Of a stretch of 64,000 nucleotides of DNA, positions 8,583 to 16,921 are shown one piece after another. The DNA is from Variovorax boronicumulans. Lineage in GTDB: Bacteria; Pseudomonadota; Gammaproteobacteria; Burkholderiales; Burkholderiaceae_C. A program made the translations under genes and the position numbers. The notes beneath the pieces were generated by a model. It ran no database searches. It was not told the DNA's origin and worked only from the letters and a program-made list of their open reading frames with translations. The DNA is taken from contig NZ_JAAAFX010000009.1 in assembly GCF_019352895.1 (NCBI RefSeq), positions 202,754-266,753 of the forward strand. The letters run 5' to 3'. Position 1 is the stretch's first letter. Every line of letters starts with the position of its first letter.

Positions 8583-9560
8583 ATGCGCCTTCCCCCGATC
8601 CTTTCCGAGCGGCTGCGGCTGCCGGTGATCGCCTCGCCGCTGTTCATCATCTCGAACCCCGAACTGGTGATCGCCCAGTGCAAGGCCGGCATCGTCGGCT
8701 CATTCCCGGCGCTCAATGCGCGGCCGCAGGAAGAGCTCGCGCACTGGCTGCAGCAGATCACCGAGGCGCTCGCCGCGCACGACCGCGCCCATCCCGAGCG
8801 GCCGGCCGCGCCCTTCGCCGTCAACCAGATCGTGCACCGCTCGAACGACCGGCTGCAGCACGACCTCGAGGTGTGCGCGCGCTTCAAGGTGCCGATCGTG
8901 ATCACCTCGCTGGGCGCGCGGCCCGAGGTGAACGACGCGGTCCATGCCTATGGCGGCATCGTGCTGCACGATGTGATCGACAACGCCTTCGCGCGCAAGG
9001 CGATCGAGAAGGGCGCCGACGGCCTGATCGCGGTGGCGGCCGGCGCTGGCGGCCACGCGGGCACGCAGTCGCCCTTTGCACTGGTGCAGGAGATCCGCCA
9101 GTGGTTCGACGGCCCGCTGGTGCTGTCGGGCGCGATCGCCAGCGGCCGTTCGATCCTGGCGGCGCGCGCGATGGGCGCCGACCTGGCCTACATGGGCTCG
9201 GCCTTCATCGCCACCGAAGAGGCCAGTGCCGCGGCGGCCTACAAGCAGATGATCGTCGACAGCGCGGCCCGCGACGTGGTGCACACCAACCTCTTCACCG
9301 GCGTGCACGGCAACTACCTGCGACCCTCGATCGTTGCTGCCGGGCTCGACCCCGACAACCTGGCGGCCGGCGACCCGGGCGCCATGAACCTCGCCTCCGG
9401 CCGCATCAAGCCAAAGGCCTGGAAGGACGTCTGGGGCTGCGGCCAGGGCATCGGCGCCATCGACCGCGTGCTGCCGGCCGCAGCGCTGATCGATCGCCTG
9501 GCCGCCGAGTACGACGCCGCGCTCGGTGAGGGGCTGGGCCGCCAGCGCGCCGCGGGCTGA
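8583..9560 (+). CDS. Nitronate monooxygenase / 2-nitropropane dioxygenase family flavoprotein
   Basis: 325 residues in a TIM-barrel of the NMO family (FMN). The motif GAGGHAG carries the conserved His, and ASGRSILAARAMGADLAYMGS is the FMN phosphate region. I chose ATG 8583 because CAGGAG stands just upstream; an in-frame start 45 bases earlier lacks a ribosome site and adds an atypical sequence. Family members oxidise nitronates, but many copies in acyl-CoA operons have no proven substrate and some act as enoyl reductase-like flavoproteins. The role in this operon is therefore open. Confidence 0.88.
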   Translation: MRLPPILSERLRLPVIASPLFIISNPELVIAQCKAGIVGSFPALNARPQEELAHWLQQITEALAAHDRAHPERPAAPFAVNQIVHRSNDRLQHDLEVCARFKVPIVITSLGARPEVNDAVHAYGGIVLHDVIDNAFARKAIEKGADGLIAVAAGAGGHAGTQSPFALVQEIRQWFDGPLVLSGAIASGRSILAARAMGADLAYMGSAFIATEEASAAAAYKQMIVDSAARDVVHTNLFTGVHGNYLRPSIVAAGLDPDNLAAGDPGAMNLASGRIKPKAWKDVWGCGQGIGAIDRVLPAAALIDRLAAEYDAALGEGLGRQRAAG

Positions 9561-9602
9561 GCGCCGCCCGCCTCTCGAAACAAACAACAGAAGGAGACAA
9601 GC

Positions 9603-10595
9603 ATGACGAAGCATCTTTGGATTCGGGCCGCGCTGTGCACGGTCGTGGCGTTGGCGCTGCAGCCGCCGGCCTGGGCGCAGCCCGCGCCCACGCTGAACAA
9701 GCCCGGCCGCATCGTGGTCACCGTGCCGCCCGGCGGCGGCATCGACACCATTGCGCGCCGGCTCGCGACCAAGGTGGCGCCGGCCATGGGCCAGCCCGTG
9801 ATTGTCGAGAACCGCCCGGGCGCATCGGGCGTGCTGGGTGTCGACAACATCGTGCGCTCCGCGCCCGACGGCAGTTCGCTGATCCTCGCGGCCGGTTCCA
9901 CCATCACGGTGCTGCCGCACCTGATGAAGAAGATGCCTTACGACGCCTCGAAGGACCTCACGCCGATCGCGCAGATCGGCGTCACGCCGCTGGTGATGCT
10001 GGTCAACGCCGACAACCCCGCGAAGACCCTCGGCGAATTCGTGGCCGCGGCCAAGGCCAGGCCCGGCACCATGAGCTATGGCTCCTATGGCAATGGCACG
10101 CTGGGGCACCTGATCGGCGAGGCCTTCAAGCACGCCGCTGGCGTCGACCTGGTGCACGTGCCCTACAAGGGCTGCGCGGCCGCGATCAACGACCTGATCG
10201 GCGGCCAGCTGAGCGCCGTGATGTGCGACATCGGCTCGTCGGCCGCCTTCCTGCAGCCGGGCAGCCGGCTGCGCGGGCTGGCGATCACCGGCACCGGCCG
10301 CGTCGCCGCCTTCCCCACGATTCCCAACTTTCCCGAGGCCGGCTATCCCACGCTCGGTCCGCTGGTCGGCTGGCTGGGCATCTTCGGCCCTGCGAACATG
10401 CCCAAGCCGCTGGTCGCGACGCTGATGGCGGACTTCGCGGCCGTGATGAAGACCGAGGACATGCGCGCCGCGCTGGCCCAGATCGGCTACGAGATCGGCG
10501 ACCCCGACCCGGCGCGCTTCGCCCGCACGGTGCGCGAGGACACCGTCCTCTGGGGCAAGCTGATCCAGAGCATCGGCGGCATCGCGCTGGAATGA
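9603..10595 (+). CDS. Bug/TctC-type periplasmic solute receptor (1 of 4)
   Basis: 330 residues with a Sec signal peptide (cleavage near AWAQP, about residue 23). The beta-strand motif VTVPPGGGIDTIAR and the NRPGASG loop define the tripartite tricarboxylate receptor (Bug) family, which binds carboxylates in the periplasm. No TctA/TctB membrane genes are nearby; the family is known to be expanded as orphans in Burkholderiales. Its place in the operon suggests it captures the acid degraded by the surrounding enzymes. GGAGACAA at 9593-9600 is the ribosome site. Confidence 0.93.
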   Translation: MTKHLWIRAALCTVVALALQPPAWAQPAPTLNKPGRIVVTVPPGGGIDTIARRLATKVAPAMGQPVIVENRPGASGVLGVDNIVRSAPDGSSLILAAGSTITVLPHLMKKMPYDASKDLTPIAQIGVTPLVMLVNADNPAKTLGEFVAAAKARPGTMSYGSYGNGTLGHLIGEAFKHAAGVDLVHVPYKGCAAAINDLIGGQLSAVMCDIGSSAAFLQPGSRLRGLAITGTGRVAAFPTIPNFPEAGYPTLGPLVGWLGIFGPANMPKPLVATLMADFAAVMKTEDMRAALAQIGYEIGDPDPARFARTVREDTVLWGKLIQSIGGIALE

Positions 10596-10663
10596 CGAGG
10601 AGCAACCGCACCATGCGCGAAGTCTTCATTGCCTTCATCGGCCGCACGCACGGAGTCCGCTGA
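10592..10663 (+). pseudogene. Short ORF resembling the first residues of a thiolase (possible vestige)
   Basis: A 23-codon frame that overlaps the Bug receptor stop and ends 3 bases before the next gene. An internal ATG at 10613 is preceded by GAGGAG and starts MREVFIAFIGRTHGVR, close to the MREVFI....RT..GR start of beta-ketoadipyl-CoA-type thiolases. It may be what remains after deletion of a thiolase gene, or a translational leader for the dehydrogenase. Chance similarity cannot be excluded. Confidence 0.3.
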
Positions 10664-10665
10664 CG

Positions 10666-11853
10666 ATGGACCTCGATTTCACCGCCGTCGAAGAGGCCTT
10701 CCGCGCCGAGGTGCGCGCCTTCCTCGCCACGCAGCTGCCGGCCGCGCTGCGCACCCGCGTGGCCGAGGGCCGCACGCTGACCAAGGCCGAGATGGTGCAG
10801 TGGCACGCGATCCTGCAGTCGCGCGGCTGGCTCGCGAGCCACTGGCCGCGCGAGCATGGCGGGCCGGGCTGGACCGCGGTCGAGCGCTTCGTCTTCGAGT
10901 ACGAATGCGCGCTGGCCGATGCGCCACGCACCTTGCCCTTCGGCCTGATCATGCTGGGGCCGGTGCTGATCCGCTACGGCACGCCGGCGCAGAAGGCGCA
11001 CTGGCTGCCGCGCATCCTCGACGGCAGCGACTGGTGGTGCCAGGGCTATTCCGAGCCCGGCGCCGGCTCGGACCTGGCCGCGCTGCGCACCCGCGCCGTG
11101 CGCACAACCGACGTGCGGGGCGAACACTACCTCGTGAACGGCCAGAAGACCTGGACCACGCTCGCGCAGCATGCCGACATGATCTTCTGCCTGGTCCGTA
11201 CGTCGATGGAGGCGCGCCCCCAGCGCGGCATCAGCTTCCTGCTGATCGACATGAAGTCGCCCGGGGTGGAGGTGCGCCCCATCGTCACGCTGGACGGCGA
11301 GCACGAGGTCAACGAGGTGTTCTTCACCGACGTGCGCGTGCCGCTGGAGAACCTGGTGGGCGAGGAGAACGAGGGCTGGACCTGCGCCAAGTACCTGCTC
11401 ACGCACGAGCGCAACGCCGGCATCGGCTTCTGCGTGGCGGCGCTGCAGCGGCTGAAGACGGTGGCGGCGCGCGTGCAGCGCCAGGGCCGCCCGCTCGACC
11501 AGGACCCGCTCTTCGCGGCCCGCATGGCGCGGGTCGAGATCGCGCTGGAGAACCTCAAGACCACCAGCCTGCGCGTCACCGCCACGGTGGCCGCGGGCGG
11601 CTCGCCCGGCGTGCAGAGTTCGGCGCTCAAGGTGCTGGGCAGCGAGATCCGCCAGGAACTGTCGTCGCTGATCCGCCGCGCGGTTGGGCCGCGCGCCCAG
11701 GCGCAGCTGGCCGATGCGCTGGCACTCGACGGCAGCCCGCCCGAGGCCGCCACCGCCGCCGCGCAGTACCTCAACAACCGCAAGCTGTCGATCTTCGGCG
11801 GCTCCAACGAAGTGCAGCGCGGGATCATCGCGAAGACGATGCTGGGCCTGTGA
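10666..11853 (+). CDS. Acyl-CoA dehydrogenase (third copy)
   Basis: 395 residues, full length. It carries WWCQGYSEPGAGSDLAALRTR and the end motif FGGSNEVQRGIIAKTMLGL. It is a paralog of the protein at 4761 (same GYSEPGAGSD block, same Gly in place of MCAD Glu near the C-terminus), yet appears without a small subunit, so it may be a homomer. It is the last gene of the plus-strand catabolic operon; only 30 bases separate it from the convergent IclR gene. Likely a second desaturation step in the same pathway. Confidence 0.92.
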   Translation: MDLDFTAVEEAFRAEVRAFLATQLPAALRTRVAEGRTLTKAEMVQWHAILQSRGWLASHWPREHGGPGWTAVERFVFEYECALADAPRTLPFGLIMLGPVLIRYGTPAQKAHWLPRILDGSDWWCQGYSEPGAGSDLAALRTRAVRTTDVRGEHYLVNGQKTWTTLAQHADMIFCLVRTSMEARPQRGISFLLIDMKSPGVEVRPIVTLDGEHEVNEVFFTDVRVPLENLVGEENEGWTCAKYLLTHERNAGIGFCVAALQRLKTVAARVQRQGRPLDQDPLFAARMARVEIALENLKTTSLRVTATVAAGGSPGVQSSALKVLGSEIRQELSSLIRRAVGPRAQAQLADALALDGSPPEAATAAAQYLNNRKLSIFGGSNEVQRGIIAKTMLGL

Positions 11854-11883
11854 GCCATGGAGGAGGTGGAGGTGGCGCGGCGT

Positions 11884-12708
11884 TCAGTGGGCGGGCCGCA
11901 GGCTGCGCAGCATGTTCACCAGTCGCGGGCCGATGTCGTGCACCAGGTCTTCCCGAGTGCAGCGGAAAGTGGGCACGACGCAGTTGAAGATCAGCTGGCG
12001 GCCCTCGGGCGTGGTGTCGAAGGGTGCTGCGACCGCGGCCACCTCGGGTCGGAGTTCGCCGTGGTTCGCGCAGAAGCCGGCGCTGGCATAGAAGTTCAGG
12101 TTGGCACGGATGTTGGGCTCGTACTGGGCCCACAGCGCCGGCTGCCGCAGCCGGACCTCGTGGATCAGCGCCTGCCGCTCCGTCGCGGGGCAGGCCGCGA
12201 GGTAGGCCCAGCCGATGGCCGTGGCCGCGATCGGGTAGCTCAAACCGATGTCGGCGATGCGTGCCGAGAAGGCCGAGCGGCTGCGGCTGACCTCGATGAA
12301 GACCATGTCCAGCCGGTCGCGGATCGCCAGCGACACCGAGCCGCGCACCGAGGCCGAGAGCTCGTGCATCGGCGCGCGCGCGGCCTGGCGCAGCCCGATG
12401 TTTGCCAGCAGTGGATAGGCCAGCGACACCACCGCCGAACCCAGTGCGTAGCGCTGCGAGGCCGGCACGTTGCGCAGGTAGCCCAGTGCGCAGAGCGTGT
12501 AGGTGAGGCGGGAGATGGTGGCCTTCGGCAGGCCGGTCTGGTCCGACAGCTCGCGGTTGCTCAGGCTCGGCCGCGCGGGCGTGAAGCACTTGAGCAGCGC
12601 GAGGCCGCGCGCCAGTGTGGTGGCGAACTGGCGATCGCCGCCGAAGTCGGCGTCCTCGGCCAGCACGCGCCGCGACGGGAGTGATTTTTCAATCCTGGTG
12701 GATGACAT
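11884..12708 (-). CDS. IclR-family transcriptional regulator
   Basis: 274 residues. The N-terminal winged helix (about residues 23-85) includes LSNRELSDQTGLPKATISRLTY, followed by the effector domain with the usual CVVPTF-type end. I chose ATG 12708; a TTG at 12732 would add eight residues without a better ribosome site. It is convergent with the acyl-CoA operon and divergent from the flavin reductase gene, so it could control either. IclR proteins usually sense an aromatic or aliphatic acid or its CoA ester. Confidence 0.9.
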   Translation of the reverse strand: MSSTRIEKSLPSRRVLAEDADFGGDRQFATTLARGLALLKCFTPARPSLSNRELSDQTGLPKATISRLTYTLCALGYLRNVPASQRYALGSAVVSLAYPLLANIGLRQAARAPMHELSASVRGSVSLAIRDRLDMVFIEVSRSRSAFSARIADIGLSYPIAATAIGWAYLAACPATERQALIHEVRLRQPALWAQYEPNIRANLNFYASAGFCANHGELRPEVAAVAAPFDTTPEGRQLIFNCVVPTFRCTREDLVHDIGPRLVNMLRSLRPAH

Positions 12709-12735
12709 AGCAAAACATCGATGGAGATCCAAATG

Positions 12736-12743
12736 GAATATTC
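12736..12743. promoter_or_regulatory. Palindrome in the IclR/flavin reductase divergent promoter
   Basis: GAATATTC, flanked as ATG-GAATATTC-ATA, lies in the only AT-rich patch between the two divergent starts (12709-12779). IclR-family operators are often short TGGAA...TTCCA-like palindromes, so it is a reasonable operator candidate. One sequence cannot prove it. Confidence 0.35.
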
Positions 12744-12779
12744 ATATCTTGGACATCCCTATTAAACCGGAGACAAGCC

Positions 12780-13439
12780 ATGTTCTACGAACCCGGCCGC
12801 ACCGCCAGCGGTCTGCCCTACAACCCCTTCAAGTCCTGCTGCGTGCCGCGACCCATCGGCTGGATCTCGACCGTCAGCCCGCAGGGCGTGCACAACCTCG
12901 CGCCCTACAGCCAGTTCCAGAACCTGACCTGGGACCCGCCGACCGTGACGGTGGCGGTCAACTGCCGGCCCGACGGCTCGATGAAGGACACCGCCGCCAA
13001 TGCGCTGGCGACCGGCGAGTTCGTCTGGAACATGGCGACCTACGATTTGCGCCAGTGGGTGGTGTCCTCGGCCCAGGCCTTCGGGCCGGAGGTCGACGAG
13101 TTCAGCCAGCTGGGCATTCCCACGGTGGCCTCGCACCGGGTCAAGCCCCTCCGCGTAGCGGCCTCGCCCGTGCACTTCGAATGCCGGCTTCGACAGTCGC
13201 TCTACATCCCGGCCAACACGCCGGAGGCCAGCACCTACCTGCTGATCGGCGAGGTGATCGGCGTGCACATCCAGGAGGACGTGATCGACGCCGACGGCGT
13301 GCTCGACATCCTCAAGATCAAGCCGCTGGCGCGCGTCGGCTACCTCGACTACGTGACCGTCGAGTCGAAGTTCCAGGTGGTGCGGCCGGACTTCGAGGGC
13401 CTGGACACCGTGCCGTACATGCAGGAGGCGATGAAATGA
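12780..13439 (+). CDS. Flavin reductase-like (FMN-binding split barrel) protein
   Basis: 219 residues of the DIM6/NTAB flavin reductase family. NPFKSCCVPRPIGWISTV and the ANALATGEFVWN segment are the characteristic FMN-binding stretches. Such proteins reduce flavin for a partner monooxygenase or act directly on small substrates. No flavin-dependent monooxygenase is adjacent; the next gene, overlapping by ATGA, is a Bug receptor. Ribosome site GGAGACAA at 12769-12776. The divergent IclR gene may regulate it. Confidence 0.87.
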   Translation: MFYEPGRTASGLPYNPFKSCCVPRPIGWISTVSPQGVHNLAPYSQFQNLTWDPPTVTVAVNCRPDGSMKDTAANALATGEFVWNMATYDLRQWVVSSAQAFGPEVDEFSQLGIPTVASHRVKPLRVAASPVHFECRLRQSLYIPANTPEASTYLLIGEVIGVHIQEDVIDADGVLDILKIKPLARVGYLDYVTVESKFQVVRPDFEGLDTVPYMQEAMK

Positions 13440-14401
13440 GAAGACGCCTGATGCTGCGCGTCGCCGCCGCTGGCGGACTGGCGGCGTCGACGGCCATGTT
13501 GCCGGCGCGGGCCGCCGACTATCCGAGCAAGGCACTGCGCATCGTGGTGCCATGGGCGGCTGGTACCGGAACCGACTTGAATGCGCGCGCAATCGCGCAG
13601 CAGATCACGGCCGACAGCAGGCAGGTGGTGGTGGTCGACAACAAGGCCGGCGTGGGCGGATCGATCGGCACCGCCGAGGTCGCGCGGCTGCCGGCGGACG
13701 GCTACACGGTGCTCGCGACCTCCAATGCCCATGTGGCGAACCTGTTCCTGATCAAGAACCTGCCGTATGACCCCTTGCAGGATTTCGTGCCCGTGGGCAG
13801 CACGCGGCGGCTGCCCTCGTTGCTGGTGGCGCGGCCGAGCCTCGGGGTGTCGACCATCGCGCAGCTCACCGAACTCGCGCGGCGCGAGCCCGGCAAGATC
13901 AGTTTCGGGGCCGGCACCTCGGCCGGCCGTATGGGCATGGAGCTCTACCAGCAGATGGCGGGCGTCAAGCTGCTGCACGTGCCCTACAAGAGTGCGACCG
14001 CGGCGCTCAATGACGTGCTGGGCGGGCATTGCGACGTGATGTTCGTCGACATCTTCAACAGCCTCACGCAGATCCGAGCCGGCACGCTGGTGCCGCTGGC
14101 GGCCTCGGGCCGCACGCGGCTCAAGGTGCTGCCCGAACTGCCGACCGTGGCCGAGTCGGGCCTGCCCGGCTACGAGATGACGAGCTGGAGCGGCCTGTGG
14201 CTGCGCAAGGGCGCGCCCGAGGCGGCCGTGGCCTACCTCAACCGGATGGCGCGCAAGGCGGCGGAGGCCGAGCGCGAGAGCGTCGAGGCCACCGGCGGCG
14301 AGGTCTTCGTGGACACGCCGGAAGCCTTCGCGCGCTTCGTCGACGCCGAGGTGGCGCTGTGGCGACGCACCGCGGCGGCGGCGAAGATCGTGCCCGAGTG
14401 A
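13436..14401 (+). CDS. Bug/TctC-type periplasmic solute receptor (2 of 4)
   Basis: 321 residues with a twin-Arg-like N-terminus (MRRRLMLRVAAAGG) and cleavage near PARAA. The Bug motifs IVVPWAAGTGTDLNARA and the VDNKAGVGGS loop are present. It overlaps the flavin reductase stop (ATGA) and is followed by a LysR gene. It probably delivers a carboxylate that the flavin reductase-dependent step or the neighbouring catabolic genes use. Membrane partners TctAB are absent from the window. Confidence 0.93.
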   Translation: MRRRLMLRVAAAGGLAASTAMLPARAADYPSKALRIVVPWAAGTGTDLNARAIAQQITADSRQVVVVDNKAGVGGSIGTAEVARLPADGYTVLATSNAHVANLFLIKNLPYDPLQDFVPVGSTRRLPSLLVARPSLGVSTIAQLTELARREPGKISFGAGTSAGRMGMELYQQMAGVKLLHVPYKSATAALNDVLGGHCDVMFVDIFNSLTQIRAGTLVPLAASGRTRLKVLPELPTVAESGLPGYEMTSWSGLWLRKGAPEAAVAYLNRMARKAAEAERESVEATGGEVFVDTPEAFARFVDAEVALWRRTAAAAKIVPE

Positions 14402-14405
14402 GTCA

Positions 14406-14423
14406 CGGCGCGCCCTGGCGCCG
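14406..14423. terminator. Weak hairpin after Bug receptor 2
   Basis: CGGCGC-GCCCT-GGCGCCG forms a GC-rich stem directly after the stop codon, before the LysR start at 14437. There is no T-run, so intrinsic termination would be weak. Confidence 0.3.
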
Positions 14424-14436
14424 CTAAGCTCGCGCC

Positions 14437-15351
14437 ATGTCCCATGACCGTTTCTCCGACCTCGCCGTGTTCGTCCGCGCGGTCGAAAGCGGCAGCTTCT
14501 CGGCCGCCGGGCGCCAGCTGGACCTCAGCGCCTCGGCTGTCAGCAAGGCGATCTCGCGCCTGGAGGAGCGGCTGGGTGCGCGCCTGCTCCACCGCACCTC
14601 GCGCTCGCTGCAGCTGACCTACGAGGGCGAGGTCTTCATCGTCGGTGCGCGCCGGGTGCTGGAGGCGATGGACGATGCGCAGCGCAGCCTCAGCGAACTC
14701 ACGGCCGAGCTGAGCGGCAGGCTGCGCATCTACACGCTGCCCAGCTTCGGCTACACGCTGGTGCCCTTCATCGCCGAGTTCGTGCGGCGCTTTCCGCGCA
14801 TCAAGATCGACATCCAGCTGGGGGCCGAGCGGGTCGACCTTGTGGAGCGCAACATCGACCTCGCGATCCGCCTGGGAGTGCTGCAGGACAGCGCGTACTT
14901 CGCGCGCAAGATCGGGCTGACCAAGCACGTGATCTGCGCCGCGCCGGCCTACCTGGCGCGCCGCGGCACGCCGGCCACGCCGGCGGCGCTGAAGGACCAC
15001 AACTGCCTTAACTTCTCGATCCGCACGCATGACATCCACTGGGGTCTGCGTGCCGAGTCGGCGCTCAAGCCGGCCTCGGTCGACGGCGACATCACCTCGA
15101 ACCAGGCCGAGATGCTGCACCGCCTGTGCGTGGCCGGCGTGGGCATCACCGAGCTGCCCTACTACGTGGTGGAGCGGGACATCGCCAGCGGCGCTCTGGT
15201 GACCCTGCTCGACAGCGACGCGCAGCCCGAGCACGACCCGATCTGGGCGATCTACCCGCACAACCAGAACCCGAGCCCTCGCACCACGGCCTTCATCGAG
15301 TTCCTGCGCGAACGCATCGCGGCCTCGCCCGGTTTCCTGCCGCCGGGCTGA
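14437..15351 (+). CDS. LysR-family transcriptional regulator
   Basis: 304 residues: N-terminal helix-turn-helix with FSAAGRQLDLSASAVSKAISRLEERLG (about residues 22-48), then a substrate-binding effector domain ending in the usual AFIEFLRERIAA helix. It belongs to the DsdC/PA0477-like group with the RLLHRTSRSLQLT wing. It converges on the VOC-alcohol dehydrogenase operon end with a 10-base gap. It could regulate the flavin reductase/Bug pair or the island around it. Confidence 0.92.
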   Translation: MSHDRFSDLAVFVRAVESGSFSAAGRQLDLSASAVSKAISRLEERLGARLLHRTSRSLQLTYEGEVFIVGARRVLEAMDDAQRSLSELTAELSGRLRIYTLPSFGYTLVPFIAEFVRRFPRIKIDIQLGAERVDLVERNIDLAIRLGVLQDSAYFARKIGLTKHVICAAPAYLARRGTPATPAALKDHNCLNFSIRTHDIHWGLRAESALKPASVDGDITSNQAEMLHRLCVAGVGITELPYYVVERDIASGALVTLLDSDAQPEHDPIWAIYPHNQNPSPRTTAFIEFLRERIAASPGFLPPG

Positions 15352-15361
15352 AGCGCGTGGG

Positions 15362-15913
15362 TCAGGCCGCCTGCGGCCCGGGCCACAGCAGCGTGCGGCC
15401 GTCCCAGTCGCGCGCCTGCCGCGCGATACCCGCATAGAAGGCCTCGCTGGTGTCGGTGATCTCGATCAGTTCCTTCATCGCGTGCAGCGGCGTGGCGCCC
15501 TCGAAGTAGGCGATGCGCGCGCCGCGCGCGGTGCGCGCCGTGTAGAGCGCCTCGCGACCCTGCGCCCGTTCCTCGGCCACGCGCGCATCGAACTGTCGTG
15601 TGCCGATGCCCCAGTGATGGAAGCCGTGGCCGCGGCGCGCTACGCCGTCGCGGAACACCGAGGGCTGGTCGTCGTGCTGCTGGATCAGCTCCAGCATCAG
15701 CGTGCCGTGGAAGGCCAGCGCGATGGACAGGTCGTGGTTCACCTCGCGGCCGCGGTAGAACGCGCCGGGCCGTGGCTGCGAGGTGCGGAAGCGGTACCAG
15801 GGCCCCACCTGGAGGTTGGCGCTGAAACTGGCGATGGCCTGGTCGATGTCTTCGACCACGTGGCCGGCCTGGATCGCGGTCTCGGGTCGGCCGCCGAAGA
15901 GAAAGTCGTTCAT
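15362..15913 (-). CDS. VOC (glyoxalase/dioxygenase fold) family protein
   Basis: 183 residues. Two beta-alpha-beta-beta-beta modules are visible: AGHVVEDIDQAIASF at the start and GHGFHHWGIGTRQFD in the middle, with metal-binding candidates His19, His near HHWG and Glu in ELIEITDT. VOC proteins with this layout act as glyoxalases, epimerases or hydratases on CoA or keto acids. The start overlaps the stop of the alcohol dehydrogenase gene (ATGA), so it is the last gene of the minus operon that begins at the Bug receptor near 20.4 kb. Specific function unknown. Confidence 0.87.
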   Translation of the reverse strand: MNDFLFGGRPETAIQAGHVVEDIDQAIASFSANLQVGPWYRFRTSQPRPGAFYRGREVNHDLSIALAFHGTLMLELIQQHDDQPSVFRDGVARRGHGFHHWGIGTRQFDARVAEERAQGREALYTARTARGARIAYFEGATPLHAMKELIEITDTSEAFYAGIARQARDWDGRTLLWPGPQAA

Positions 15914-16905
15914 GGTGTCGGTGTCTCGAAGGAATGAGGGAAGAGCAGCGCCTTGGTCGCGACGCGGCTGTGCGCCGCTTCGAAGGCCTGCAGGCCGTCG
16001 CGCAGCGCATAGCGGTGCGTGATCAGCGGCGCGAACTGCGCCGGGTGCGCGGCCACCGTGTCGATCACCTGCTGCCAGCCCTCGCGCGTGTTGCCGTAGC
16101 TGCCGCGCAACTGGAGCTGGCGCCGCACCAGGCGGGTGATGTCGATGGCGCCCGGTGCCGGGTGGATGCCGGTGGCCACCAGGGTGCCCTGGCGGCGCAG
16201 CAGGCCCAGGCCCTCGTCGATGGTCGAGGCCACGCCGGTCATTTCGATCACCGCATCGAAGCCCTCGCCGGCCAGGGCCGCGAGCCGTTCCTCCGAACCG
16301 GCCTCGGCGCGGTCGACCAGCGTGTCGAAGCCCATGCGGCGCAGCACGGCGAAACGGTGCGTGTCGGCATGGCCGGTGACGACGATCTGGCGTGCGCCGG
16401 CCAGGCGTGCGAACAGCGCCGCGCCCTGTGCGATGGCGCCCGCGCCCATGATCAGCAGCCGCTGGCCGGCCGCGATTTCCGACAAGGCAATGGCATGGTG
16501 CGCAACCGTCAGCGGCTCGATCAGCGCACCGAGTTCGCGGTCGAGCGTGTCGGGGATCGGCAGACAGTGGGCGGCCGGCACCGTGACCGAGGGCGCGAAG
16601 CAGCCGTCGCGCTGGGTGCCGATGCCGACCGGCAGCGCGACCACGCGCCGGCCGAGCAGTCCGGCCGGCGCACCTTCGCCGAGTCGGACCACGCGGCCGC
16701 AGAACTCGTGGCCCAGCGTGAGCGGCAGCCGCGGCCACATGAAGTCGTAGGCCGAACCCTTGGCGTCATAGATGTGCAGGTCGCTGCCGCAGATGCCGGC
16801 GGCCTCGACTTCGATCAGGACATCGCCGGGCGCCGGCGTCTGTGGCGTGGGGGCCTCGGCCAGCGCAACGCCGAAGCCGGGCGACAGTTTTCGCAGTGCA
16901 AGCAT
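15910..16905 (-). CDS. Medium-chain alcohol dehydrogenase lacking the structural-zinc lobe
   Basis: 331 residues. The catalytic zinc site is indicated by CGSDLHIYD and GHEFCG, the NAD(P) fold by MGAGAIAQGAALFA. Unlike most family members there is no four-Cys structural-zinc loop: after the GHEF motif the chain goes straight to VALPVGIGTQRDGCFAPSV. It most resembles sorbitol/threonine dehydrogenase-like enzymes. I prefer ATG 16905 because GGGAGAAC lies just upstream; ATG 16929 would overlap the SDR stop. Part of the ThDP enzyme-SDR-ADH-VOC operon, so likely oxidises a hydroxy intermediate. Confidence 0.9.
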   Translation of the reverse strand: MLALRKLSPGFGVALAEAPTPQTPAPGDVLIEVEAAGICGSDLHIYDAKGSAYDFMWPRLPLTLGHEFCGRVVRLGEGAPAGLLGRRVVALPVGIGTQRDGCFAPSVTVPAAHCLPIPDTLDRELGALIEPLTVAHHAIALSEIAAGQRLLIMGAGAIAQGAALFARLAGARQIVVTGHADTHRFAVLRRMGFDTLVDRAEAGSEERLAALAGEGFDAVIEMTGVASTIDEGLGLLRRQGTLVATGIHPAPGAIDITRLVRRQLQLRGSYGNTREGWQQVIDTVAAHPAQFAPLITHRYALRDGLQAFEAAHSRVATKALLFPHSFETPTP

Positions 16906-16921
16906 TGATCCGTTCTCCCGC

